Shown here: positions 9,997-21,004 of the stretch, piece by piece | How positions within the stretch are numbered: the stretch's first letter is position 1 | Layout of the letters: every line of letters begins with the position of its first letter | DNA from: Phascolomyces articulosus | Lineage: Eukaryota; Mucoromycota; Mucoromycetes; Mucorales; Lichtheimiaceae | NCBI GenBank assembly: GCA_025677815.1 | Contig: JAIXMP010000020.1 | Location: 1 to 64,000 of the forward strand | Direction of reading: 5' to 3' | Length of the DNA: 64,000 bases | Program-made: the position numbers and the translations under genes | The notes under the pieces: model-generated | Seen by the model: only the letters and a program-made list of their open reading frames with translations | Told to the model about the DNA's origin: nothing | Database searches by the model: none

Positions 9997-12179
9997 TTAT
10001 TCTATTGGTTCTTTGTAACCCTCCGTAGGATTAGCAGTAATAATAACTTTACTATGGTTTTCTTGTTGCTCTTCTCCTCCTGTAGCCTTTGGGACCATAG
10101 CATTAATACGAAGCAGGAACCAAACCGTCATAGTTAATACTACCGAACCAAAACTGAAGGCCATAGCAGTTATTTTTCCCAACCCTAATATGTAAATAAT
10201 CCAAAAAAAAAACATTGATGTTCAAGAATTAAGTGAAAGGAGAAAATTATTTCATATAATAAATATGTTAGCATGGCTCATGATAGCTAATTCATCATTT
10301 CATATAATAATAACTCTGTTGCGCTCAGAACTTACAGAATGTTGGTGAATCACTCACGTCCTTAGAAAAAAATAAAATAAAATACACGTTATTACAAAAT
10401 AAATAATAATAATAATGTACTATATAGTGCTGAGCAGCAATAACATCAAACTTTAATTTTTATGATTCTTGTATACTAACCCAAGTCTTTACATTTATGA
10501 AATTAGTTATGATATATCCAACCGCATTTGTAAATGCAACTGCAATGGCTCTTGCATCGTGGTCTGCCTTATATATCTCATTTATCCATGTAGGGCATAG
10601 AGTTGCCGAAGTGGTGTTCACTGTGGTTCCATATGTAGCAACAAATATTAGAGCAGCTGGATTATTTCCATGACCAACCAATGCAGGAATGAGAAACCAA
10701 ATTCCGGTAAAGAATTGAAGTGCAGCAAGATGAAATGCTCTATCACCAGTTCGGTCTGAAGTCCATGAAAAAGCGATAGAAACCACCGCCATAAATATAT
10801 TGACTGGAGTAAGCATATAATTAGAGAATGATGTTGTATATCCCATGTCGCGTAGGATAATGGAAAAATTAAAAACCAAGTTAAGACCAAAAAATATACA
10901 CCCACAGTTGATCGTCAAAAGCCATGTATATGGATTTAGCATAACATTCTTAGTAACTCTATTAAATTTATATATTGTGATGTATAGCAAATGCTATTAA
11001 GTATATCCCAATACATGCCATTATTATTTAAAAAAGCAACATGCTTATTTTTCTTTAACTTACTTTTTCCAGTTAAATGATGCACTAAATACAGTTCCGA
11101 GTCCTTGGTACTTTACTCGTAACATAGCAACACCACGCTCTTCTTCAGTGAGCCATTTTGTGTTATGTGGAAAGTCACCAAGTATTGGATATCCGATTAA
11201 CCCTACACCAACACAGAGCAATCCTTCTATAATAAATAACCATTTCCATGCTGCTAACCCATGAGCTCCATCTAATGTATCGGATATTGCACCAGAAATA
11301 AGACCACCAAAAGCACCTGAGAGTGCTTGACCAATGGCAGAAAAAATAGTTATTCTTTTTCCAAGTTCTGGTGTAGTATACCAGCAACCCATGAAGAAAA
11401 GTAATCCAGGATAGGCTGCCTGTTGATTATAATTGATAATGTAAGGTAACTTATTATACCAGTATGTTTCATATTTAAAATATTATATCTATAAAACTGT
11501 GTAGAATATGATACATACCGCTTCTACAGATCCTGCAACAAGTCGTATTGCCCATAACCCTTGATAATTATGAACAGTCGCCGTAACACACACCATAGCA
11601 CCAAAAAGAACAAAAAGAGAAGGCAATATTAATCTTGGTGAGAATCGACCGATAAGAACAGTACCAGGTATTTGTAGCCTTAATCAAAAAAAAAATAAGA
11701 ATGGATAATCAGGTATATGTATGTCTGTTGTTGATACTGGTAAATGTAATAAAACAAGCATACACTGTTCCAGCAATAAAAAATATCGTCACGGCCCAAT
11801 TATAAAGATTGGAATTGAGGTCCAAGTCTTTATCCATTCCCATTATAAATGCATTCTCTAAAAAAAGATCAAGATGAAATAATTTTTAATCCATACAAAA
11901 ATAATAAACCTGCATACCGCTATTGTTGAAACAGCACCTACGTAAGTTATATCGATTTAAGTTATCTACAAATAATGCAATTGTACTCCAAGTTACAATA
12001 CGCAGATCAAGTTTACGCACAAGGCTCTTCTCTATAACCGGATCAATGTATGTTGCTATATTTTCCACTGATTTTCCTGTTGATTTAATAGGATAAGCTT
12101 TGACAGTAAATTCAGCCATTTCGGAAGTGGAGGATGGTTGAATCCCTACAAAACTATGAGAAGAAGTGTTGTTATCCAT
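9997..12179 (-). CDS. Dal5/Tna1-family permease, copy 1 (anion:cation symporter, MFS)
   Basis: Minus-strand exons are 12179-11942, 11857-11764, 11678-11519, 11419-11064, 10958-10481, 10360-10336 and 10184-9997. All are GT-AG and in phase, giving 512 residues with about 12 membrane spans. Family marks are LVRKLDLRIVTW before the first span, NRYNLQNAFIMGMDKDL, LQIPGTVLIGRFSPR, GCWYTTPELGKRI, AWKWLFIIEGL followed by LGDFPHNTKWLTEEER, and TSDRTGDRAFH. Relatives import allantoate, nicotinate or other small carboxylates with protons. The substrate is not readable from sequence. It is tandem with copy 2 (13312-15310), which shares most intron positions. It alone has an intron splitting the otherwise continuous W-DVSDSP coding segment, leaving a 25-nt exon. 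Confidence 0.9.
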
Positions 12180-12763
12180 TGTTTCCCCGATGATTAATAA
12201 AGAAAAACAAAAGTTGTAAATACATGTCGCATCTTATGTGTGGGAGTTGATAAAGTATTTATTTAAACCTCTCGTGATCATAAGGTACCTGATCAGCAAT
12301 AATCGTGCTACATACTTTGCCAAACAAAAATGTTTACCCAGATAAAAATAATCGTATTATAAAAAACAAACTTGCAGTCGATTAGAAAATTAGACTTTTT
12401 AGCCAACAATTTATTTGTTACATCACCAATAAAAAAAATAAGTTTCCATTATTATTACAAGCATAAAGATTTCAAGGTTTTAAAACAGTGGATTAAAACA
12501 GGTCCGTGACACAATTCCAGATATATATCTTAAACTGAAGATGGACTTCGTACTAGGCGTAAACTTAAAAAAAGTACAAAGTACCAGCATATATAATTTG
12601 ATCATCACAGATTGGATATGCTGTAATTCAAATGAGTGAAAATGAATACACGTTGTAAATAATATTGCTCTAATATAGTATATTTAAAATAATATTTATG
12701 TTAGGTTTCCTAATATAAGATGTGGTTTTCATTGTAATTAAGCACTTTAGATAATTGTATTAA

Positions 12764-12804
<41 letters not shown>

Positions 12805-13311
12805 TGCAATGAAGTATCATTTAGTAGATATCTTTTATTGCATTCCGGCGTCTCTCTGCATTTTGCAAAGGCCCTGCTATATATTTTAAGGAGGCTCACG
12901 CATCTAATTTATATAAATGTAAAAAAAAATCACATCGCTTTTTCATGGTGTGGGAATTGCATCAGGAATTGTGCACAGATCAACTTTTTTATTATATTCC
13001 TGCCATGTAAACGATTTAAAGTATATATCGAAGATGGGCTATTGTGGCACAAAACCTTATAGTATACGCCAGTGTAATAAGGAAAAAAACCATATTTTTT
13101 AAATATACTATTTCAATTGTACATGTAATAAAAATGATAGCATTTTATATCATCATGGATCAGAAGAAAATATCAAAATCATATGTTGTTCGTATATTAT
13201 ACAACATAATATATAGAAATTAAAATCACATCACCAACTTTTCCCTTGTTTCCAAGGTATAACAGGCTCATTCATTATTTGTTACATATATTGCTACCTT
13301 TATGTGATTAT
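12180..13311. other. Intergenic between Dal5-like copies 1 and 2
   Basis: About 1.1 kb of AT-rich sequence. It holds a (TA)n microsatellite at 12768-12800 and otherwise only short chance reading frames. The part near 12180-12450 is the presumed promoter of copy 1. Confidence 0.55.
12768..12800. repeat. (TA)n microsatellite
   Basis: About 33 bp of uninterrupted TA dinucleotides in the intergenic spacer between the two tandem permease genes. Confidence 0.85.
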
Positions 13312-15310
13312 TTAAGTATTAACATGCTGCTTTTCATTTTTATCATCACGTTCTTCTTCCTCTTCTCTTGTTTTTATGGCTTTTGGTACCATAAAATTGA
13401 TGCGGAGCAAAAACCAAATCATAATTGTCAACACTACCGAACCAAAGCTGAAAGCCGTGTTGGTAATTTTTCCGAGCCCTAAATTATTATCACTATTATT
13501 ATTACACATGATATAAACGCTTACTCTTTCTTTTTCATTTTTCTTTTTATTATACATTATAATAATAATTAAATTATACTACAGGGTTACTCGTAAATAA
13601 GCTTAAGAATATTAACTTACAGAATTTTGGTGAATCACTGACATCCCACGTATAGATATTGATAATAAGAGTTACGATATATCCAACTGCATTGGTAACT
13701 GCGACTACAACAGCTCTAGTATCATGATCTGTTCTGAATATTTCATTGACCCATGTGGGGCATAGAGTGATAGCAAGATTGTTTATACTGGTCGCATATG
13801 CAGCTACAAATAAAAGAGAAGTTGAGGTATCCTCACTGCCTGATACTGTAAGAATAAGAAACCAAATTCCTATAAAGAGCTGTATTCCCACAATATGAAA
13901 TGCTCTATCACCAGATCGATCTGACGTCCATGCAAAAACAACAGAAGCCACAGTCATGAAAATGTAGAGTGGAGTAAGCATATAGTTCGAAAATGATGTT
14001 GGGTATCCGATATCGTGGAGGATAATGGAGAAATTAAGGACCAAGTTGAAACCGAAAAATACACATGCAAAATTGATTGTTAAAAGCCATGAGTACGGAT
14101 TAAGCAAGACATTTTTCGTAATCCTATGAAAATTTGTTAGCCGTTTCCCAAATAAAAAAAAAAATCTGGCTGATTCTCTATTTATAATATATATAGTATA
14201 TGGATACTATTTTTCTTCTTACTTTTTCCAATCATACGTATTGGATGCAACGCCAAGTCCTTGCGCTTTTACTCGCAACATTGCAACATCTTGCTCTTTC
14301 TTGGTAAGCCACTTTGTGTTATGTGGAAAATCACCAAGTATTGGATATCCGGTTAATCCTATACTCACAGTAAGTAAACCTTCCACAATAAATAACCATT
14401 TCCATGCTGCTAATCCATGAACTCCATCCAATGTATCAGATATGGCACCAGCAATCAGACCGCCAAAGGCGCCAGAAAGTGCATTTCCAATACCAGCAAA
14501 GATAGTGATTCGCTTTCCCAGTTCGGGAGTAGTGTACCAGCAACCAAGAAGAAAAATTATACCAGGGTAAATGGACTATTATTAATATTATTGATTAAAT
14601 TTGTAATGTATTAGATATAGAAGTAATTACTACTTATACGTACTGCTTCTATAGAACCTGCAACAAGTCGCATTGCCCATAACCCTTGATAATTATGAAC
14701 AGTCGCCGTAACACACACCATAGCACCAAAAAGAACAAAAAGAGAAGGTAAGATTAATCTTGGTGAGAATCGACCGATAAGAACAGTACCAGGTATTTGT
14801 AGTCTTAAATCAAAAGAATATTTAAGATTGGATGATTGAATATATGGATGCGTGTTGTTGATATCGAAGCAAATTATTAAAACATACACTGTCCCAGCAA
14901 TAAAGAATAATGTCACAGCCCAGTTGAAGACATTGGACTCGAGGTTTAAATCTTTATCCATTCCCATTATATATGCATTCTCTATAAAAATTATAATAAC
15001 ATATATATATATATATATATATAACCATCAGTTTCCCATATAATGATGTATATCATATATAGTATCATATATTATTGAAGTTGAAGTACATGCGTAAATT
15101 ATATCGATTTAAGCAATCTGTAAAAAATGCAAGTGTGGTCCAAGCTACGATACATAGGTCAAGTTTATGCAGAAGGCTCTTCTCTATAGCCGGATCAATG
15201 TACAATAATTCACCCGTTACATAATTATTACTAGCTTTTACAGCGGGCTTAGTGTTTTCAGATGATATATATTCTTGAATCTCTGAATTATTGATATTGT
15301 TGTTATTCAT
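13312..15310 (-). CDS. Dal5/Tna1-family permease, copy 2 (anion:cation symporter, MFS)
   Basis: Minus-strand exons are 15310-15094, 14981-14888, 14803-14644, 14575-14223, 14123-13621 and 13478-13312, giving 497 residues. Landmarks match copy 1: KLDLCIVAWTTLAFF, NRYNLQNAYIMGMDKDLNLE, LQIPGTVLIGRFSPR, the GCWYTTPELGKRI block, AWKWLFIVEGL with LGDFPHNTKWL, and TSDRSGDRAFH. Exons 2 and 3 have exactly the lengths of copy 1 (94 and 160 nt). The 503-nt exon equals the sum of two copy-1 exons (478+25). The first intron begins with GC rather than GT (15093-15092) if the frame is to be kept. A (TA)n run lies in the same intron at 15001-15023. A recent tandem duplication of copy 1 or its ancestor is inferred. 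Confidence 0.88.
15001..15023. repeat. (AT)n microsatellite in permease copy 2 intron 1
   Basis: About 23 bp of AT dinucleotides within the first intron of the copy-2 permease (14982-15093). Confidence 0.85.
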
Positions 15311-17724
15311 TATTTAATTCAGGGAAAAATAGAAGATAAAAGACACAAAATAAACCAAATCGAAAATAATAGTCTGTGTGGCGTTTCGGTGTTTAGAATT
15401 TACTGACCTTGTGATTAATGACTTTAGTTGAAAATGTTCATCTACTGTGGTACCAACCATATACCTTTGAACAGGTTGGAGTGATTACCATTAAAACATA
15501 ATGTTGGACAGGAAGTTAGACTCCTTGTTTGTTTAATAATGTTTTAGCTTTTTCCCCTTAATAATAAAACAACGAGGATACTTTATTCAACAGTAGTTAT
15601 ACTGCACCTTTTGTGAGAAACTGAAATTCCAGATTTAAATTGATTGTTTATATTTAAACGAAGTACGTTTTTTGACGTAAAATCTACAAATGTTACATCA
15701 TGATCATTCGATATTCTCTTTAAAGGGCATTATATCAGTAATAGCCATAATAAACCGCAATATTAAATAAGTCTATGCCTAGAAATGATATACAGAAAGA
15801 AATATTTGTTTTATAAGCTTTGTATTAGAATCAAAGCCATTGCAACATGTATAAATTGCTTGAACATTTATCTAGTAGTTTGTTTGATACTAATTTCATA
15901 GCTTTTTTTTGTATAGAACAAAGAGGGTTAAGTTTTATTATGAAACATGTAAATTTTAGTTTAAAATAAAAGGATGAGTCACTCAAAGAGCCAAAGATAA
16001 AATTTACATAGTGTGAAGCAAGTCCTTAATTCACTCTGAATTACGGTTAGTAACTCGTTCGAGAATAGGTTGCTCTACAGTCAGTCCCAGTTTTTGCAAA
16101 CTCTACACTTCTACTTGTAACAAATTCGTGAATTATGATTATAGGAATTCTAGGTAATGAGCTCCCAAATGTTTTAAGTTCCCACTATCTGCATCATTTC
16201 CACGGAATTCCCAACTTGCAAAAAACGGGGTTTCACTGTATTTACCATGAGGGCTCGCCCCCATAGTCCATGTTGCTAGAACGTTTGCTCCGGATTCAAG
16301 AGCTCCGTGGTTCGAAACTGCAAGAGTTTTGATGCAGTCTCTATTTATTGTTTATACAAGGTTATGCATTACTAGTTATTCCCGTGGTTGCTCCCCTCGC
16401 CTGTTGGTACCTCAATCAAATCCACCTCTGACTTACAATGTTCTATCCCTGTTAAAATAGTTTATATTGAAAATGCTTTCTCTTGTGCGCTCCCCTTACT
16501 TTGTAACTATTTGATCAGACGAGAGCAATAAGCTGAAATCAGCGTGTGTTCATTTAATTTCGTCATTAAAAATAAAATATAATTTCAACGTATTTACCAT
16601 GATAACGGCATAACCCAGATTGGGTGCTAGTACTTAAGGTATCGTGATCACTGAAAATTTAATAGACAAAAAATACCATGTGTAATCTATTCAGGATGTT
16701 TGGACATTCTTGTACATAGATAAAACCCATTTTATAACTATTGATCAACATGACGATGTAAAGAATAAGAGTGCTCTATTATATTAAAGTGTTGCTGCTG
16801 GTTGCTTTCTCCCCTTCTTTGTCAATATGCCCCATTATTTATTGCCCTTAAATTTGTACTTTTGATAGCCATCATCTGGTGAACTTGGTAAAAAAAAGCT
16901 CCAGATATTATAATTTTTAACACATATAATACCTACATAAGTACAGTAAAAAAGTGTATACATACAAAATAAGATTACCCTGGTGTTTTTATCGTTCTAA
17001 CGATACGCATCGAATAGATGGCTCTTGATGAAATAACCTAAAAGCCAACATTTTTATTATTAATTAATAATCTATAAAAAGAATCAATTTCAAATTTTGT
17101 TCCTGGAGCATTTTTTATGCAAGGTCCAATAGGTAAATTTATTAGTAGTTGATGATAGCCAAGAGAACATATGAACATAATAAAAAATTGCTTCTTGAGT
17201 ATTAATATACTCTTATCCCATTAAGCTATTATTACTATATATCTATACAAAAGCAATTATTTACGTTCATGCAGATAATAAAAAAGCATTATCCAATTGT
17301 TTGGCTCATATCGAATCTTTTTTTATATATACGTATCTATTATGTAAGAGCAAAGGAAATCAGTGGTATTAGTTAATTTAGACCGCTTTACGCATTTACA
17401 AAATGAATGTGTGTAGGTATTATTTTTATAATCTTGGTATTTGGATGATTTTTAGGTTGGATTATAAAGAAAAGAGGGATGGATGGATGGATGTTGTTGT
17501 TGTAATAACTATTATAGTAACTTTGATTGTTTAACTGGTAACACGCCTTTGTTATCAGTTTGGTTATCAAAATCAAACTATTCATAATTATCGACGTGCT
17601 TATTTATGGTTCAGAAGAAGTTGAGATAGATTTTGTATAAAGCTTTCTCTTTTTCCCTTTTCATTGTGATCTGGTCAGTTCAATTCATTCCGAGTTATAG
17701 AATAACTATTTATCGGGAAACACG
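15311..17724. other. Gene-free 2.4 kb between permease copy 2 and the MULE
   Basis: No protein gene is recognised. The left end is the presumed promoter of permease copy 2. The middle (about 16000-16450) is less AT-rich than its surroundings and contains a tRNA-like block (16249-16335), so it may hold the remains of a repeat. The right end abuts the MULE terminal inverted repeat. Confidence 0.5.
16249..16335 (+). repeat. Degenerate tRNA-like sequence (pseudo-tRNA or SINE head)
   Basis: The block contains an A-box-like TAGTCCATGTTGCTAGAACG and, about 33 bp further on, a B-box-like GTGGTTCGAAACT. This is the order and spacing of an RNA polymerase III internal promoter. The segment between resembles an anticodon arm (GTTTGCTCCGGATTCAAGAG), but the stem has mismatches and base 33 is not T. 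The acceptor and T stems do not close. It is therefore not a working tRNA. A tRNA pseudogene or tRNA-derived SINE remnant is the best reading. Confidence 0.4.
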
Positions 17725-17804
17725 AAAAAAGGTGCACCTTTTTTTGTGACGGCGATTTTGATATACATCGGCGCTTGAAAAAAGAAATTCGAAAAGAAGG
17801 TGCA
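17725..17804 (+). repeat. Left terminal inverted repeat of the MULE
   Basis: Starts with AAAAAAGGTGCACCTTTTT. It continues GTGACGGCGATTTTGAT and ends in AAGGTGCA. It aligns, with a few substitutions and small indels, to the reverse complement of 21005-21085, visibly about 85% identical. Confidence 0.85.
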
Positions 17805-18157
17805 TTTGAATAATTTCAAAATATCCTGCCGAGCTGTTACATTCCATATATCAAACAGTAACACATGTATATGCTAGAAAAATTTAACAACAACAATAAA
17901 TATATACACCAATAAGTCAGTATGATACTACTGGGTATATTGCCCACAGTATTAATATACACAAGATCACCCGTTTAATTATCATCAATGATTGTATATT
18001 AATTAGCAGCTATATAGCCATATAACGTATGTATTATAAAAATAAAGAATATATAAAAATATAAAGACTTATTGTAGTTTAGAATTATTATTAATTCTAT
18101 GAAGTGTAAAGACCTATCAATTGCACTTTAGTTCACATCATTTTATTATATTTTTGT
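17805..18157. other. Subterminal non-coding part of the MULE
   Basis: About 350 bp between the left TIR and the OTU stop codon. AT-rich, without a recognised feature. It presumably contains the 3' end of the transposon transcript. Confidence 0.5.
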
Positions 18158-18841
18158 CTATACCAAGTCAAGTGTGTCAACTGTATCACTTATTTCCAAG
18201 AATTGTTTTTCTTCTTGAGTAAGACGCTTTCTATGAATGTACTTCCATGTGGCATTGTATTCGACATTAAGGCCAAGAATACCCCATCCTACTTCGTGAT
18301 ATGGTTTAACTGCTGGCCATACCATATGTCGTGCTCTAGATGGAATCAGATCAACCACACTGAAATGATTTGAGTGAAGGAACATATTAATTGGCTGAGG
18401 CTGTCTGTTGGTGTCTGATGGAAAGGTAAATGGCAAGTATAAAAATGATTTCCATGATGGACGTTCATCAAACACTGCGATTGGTGTAGTATATGCATCA
18501 GCAGCGATTTGGGTGTCCATCGCTCCATTAAACCAATAATCTGAGCTACATGTAGTGGTATGTATTGTTTCTGGTGTAATACCAAATTCTAACCGACGTA
18601 CTATATTTTTCAATATAACATCATTACCTTTGGCCAGAATATCTAGATAAAATTCGTAATTCGCAAATAGATGATTCAGCATGGTTTGTTTGATCTTTTG
18701 ATATTGGTCTTGATCACCATAGAGCTGCAAAGCAAGAGCGCGAAAACCACAATACCCATCGGCTTTGATTTGTTTCAACCCAGTCGAGCAATCAGGTGGG
18801 ATATCTTGGTGCTGTTGAATTACATTAGTCATATTAGTCAT
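18158..18841 (-). CDS. OTU-type cysteine protease domain carried by the MULE
   Basis: As a free-standing ORF it has 227 residues. The OTU catalytic signature is present: IKADGYCGFRALALQLYGD (Asp28 and Cys31 of D-G-x-C) and the late histidine motif SNHFSVVDL (His159). OTU enzymes cleave ubiquitin-like conjugates. In other genomes OTU or Ulp1 protease domains are carried by MULEs, where their benefit to the element is unproven. The ATG at 18841 lies 29 bp after the transposase stop. An alternative is more economical. A 74-nt GT-AG intron (18878-18805) joins the transposase frame to this one after Gln, skipping the transposase stop and giving an 888-residue fusion. Confidence 0.8.
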   Translation of the reverse strand: MTNMTNVIQQHQDIPPDCSTGLKQIKADGYCGFRALALQLYGDQDQYQKIKQTMLNHLFANYEFYLDILAKGNDVILKNIVRRLEFGITPETIHTTTCSSDYWFNGAMDTQIAADAYTTPIAVFDERPSWKSFLYLPFTFPSDTNRQPQPINMFLHSNHFSVVDLIPSRARHMVWPAVKPYHEVGWGILGLNVEYNATWKYIHRKRLTQEEKQFLEISDTVDTLDLV

Positions 18842-18870
18842 AATTTTTGTTTTAGTTTTATGAACTTATT

Positions 18871-20962
18871 TCAAATACCTTGTTTCTCTTCGATTACTTT
18901 TTTTGCTACTTGGCCAAAGCTCTTCAGTGTCATAATGTTGGTTTCGTTTTTTTTTTTTTTTCTATCACTCTTTTTTGTCATCGTATCAGGTGTATTCTCA
19001 GACATTTTATTGTTCTTCTTTTCGTCCTTGCGCTTCTCTTGATCAGCTTTCTTCAGATCCGTACCCATTATACGCTGCATAATCTCTTCAGTACCAGTTT
19101 CCACCTCCTTTGTCATACTTTCAAGTTCATCAAGGTCAAACGATTCAATTTTTCTGTCAAGGAGATGGCTTGATGCGGTCACTATTTCGTCTGGAAGTTT
19201 TTTGGTAGAAATAACAGATCTTTGGTGACCCACCTTCTTTCCTTGACTCGGTGTACGTTCTTGAGTTTGTTGAACATCAAAATGGGAAAGATCCAATATG
19301 ATATTTTCATCAACAAGCTCCTTGGTAACATCTGGGGGACGTCCGTCATTGACTTCCTTTTTGATTGATGATTTCTTTTTCTTAGGTCGTAGTGCTCTGT
19401 TGTACGCCGGCGGCACAGCATGTTCTTCGTAGTTGGCAAGAATACGTACATCAGATTGAATGTAATTCGGCAGTTGTGGAAGGGCTAAGGAAAGAGGCAA
19501 GCGATGAACCATATCTCGGTATAGGTCACGATGAAATGATTCCACAGCATTTGTTGTTCGATAAGGATGTCTACGAAGGGTGTCATCCATGGTAGAACAA
19601 TGTTGGAAAATCATGCTACTTATTGTAGGTTGAAGCCACCACTTGATCCACTTGTAAGTGTATTTGTAACGGGTTACTAACTCTTTACAAGAACGGCAAA
19701 ATTCGTCGGTGTCTTTGGTCGCCCGAATAATATATACCAATTTTTGGAATTGAGCACTCTCTTCTGGCTTTATGATATTGTGGTTGCTGTTGATCCGCTG
19801 AACAGATTGCATCCAATGCATATAACATCCTTTCACATATCGAATCCCATCATCCTTCCCTGTATATCGCTTGTAAGCCTCCTGAAATCCGTTACTTTGA
19901 GCCATCGAGAAATCCAACATCATCCCGAGAAAAGAGTTGGAACAGTCGAACCTAACTTTGTGGTCAACAAAGAATGTAAAGAAATATTGGGAGAAATATT
20001 CTTCTTTCAGACCACCCAAAACAGCTTGAAAGATGACGGTATGTCTTTTCAGTTCAGGAACGTAGATGACAGTTGTACAAATATAATAACCCTTTTCTAC
20101 AGCCTTGTAAGTGACATCAGTAACAGCAGGAAAATCCTGGAACCGACAACATCCATTGATAATTGGGGATCGATATATCACGAGAAATGAGGTTGGTACA
20201 ACTTGAGCATAAAGGAAATAATCAGGGTAGGTGTTCATGATCTTGCCAAATTCACCAAGGAACTCCCCTCTTCTTGGAATATCCATTTCCTCACGAATCT
20301 TCTTCAATTCGTATTCGGCTCTATCTCTTGTTGCTAGAATTGGATTGATGGTAACAACTGAATCAACAACTTCACCAGTTCGCTGGTTGTTCCCTCGTAT
20401 GGCTGCTTTAGGTGTCATTGTCGGATCGGAGCGCAGTCGTTCTGCCAACATAAACTTTTCCTCTTCAGACAAATGCTTTGATAAATATTGAGCGTGAGTA
20501 TGTGTACCAATTTGCTCTACTGTACATTTCGTATCCCTAAAACAATAATGTGCCACTATTGCACAAGTATTAACATGTTCGAGATCACCGCCACAATTCA
20601 TGCATCCAGTAATTGTACATTGTCTTTTGATTTGTTCCAGATCATGTTGTGGGCGAAGTTGCTTAGCAAAAAATCTGCAGTTTTTCTCGGTGCACTGTAT
20701 AAATCCATTGCATTTTTTGGTATATCGGTGGACATTATATTTTAATTTTCGAGGTCCATTGACTTTGCGCATAGACCACCCAATATCCAATGTAAATTTC
20801 TTGTATCTGTGGGTAATCAGGATAAAGTCAATTTATTAGGGTGTATAGGTAAATGTGATCTTATACATACTTATTAGTTTTTTCATCATACTCGGCAGCA
20901 GCTTCTTCTATATAAGGTTCTTTTACAAACTTTCTCTTGAAAAAAGTGATGTACTTCGACAT
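18871..20962 (-). CDS. MULE transposase (DDE)
   Basis: Exons (minus) are 20962-20871 and 20806-18871, giving 675 residues. The N-terminal part has a Cys/His cluster (CTEKNC, CTITGCMNC, then GTHTHAQ), consistent with the WRKY-GCM1 zinc-binding domains of MULE transposases. The catalytic core follows: Asp261 in AVTDVTYK, Asp329 in MMLDFSMAQSNGF, the MULE Cys/His pair in GCYMHW (about 358-361), and Glu453 in TNAVESFHRDL. The basic, lysine-rich C-terminus (KKKKSS, RKKKKNE) may bind DNA or direct nuclear import. It would excise and reinsert the element via the TIRs. The start MSKYITFFKRKF lies just inside the right TIR. The C-terminal end is uncertain because splicing into the OTU frame is possible. 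Confidence 0.88.
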
Positions 20963-21004
20963 ATCGTATTTTTTACTTAAGGAAGAAGCAAAGAAAAAAA
21001 AAGG

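Noticed and set aside
12838..13062. A 74-codon plus-strand frame between permease copies 1 and 2.
   Set aside because: AT-biased composition, no recognisable motif, no splice partners. It looks like a chance frame.
16540..16640. Shared phrase around 'gtatttaccatgA' at about 16237 and 16589, considered as a direct repeat or LTR ends.
   Set aside because: The similarity is about 12 bases and does not extend. No LTR termini, primer-binding site or coding remnant was found.
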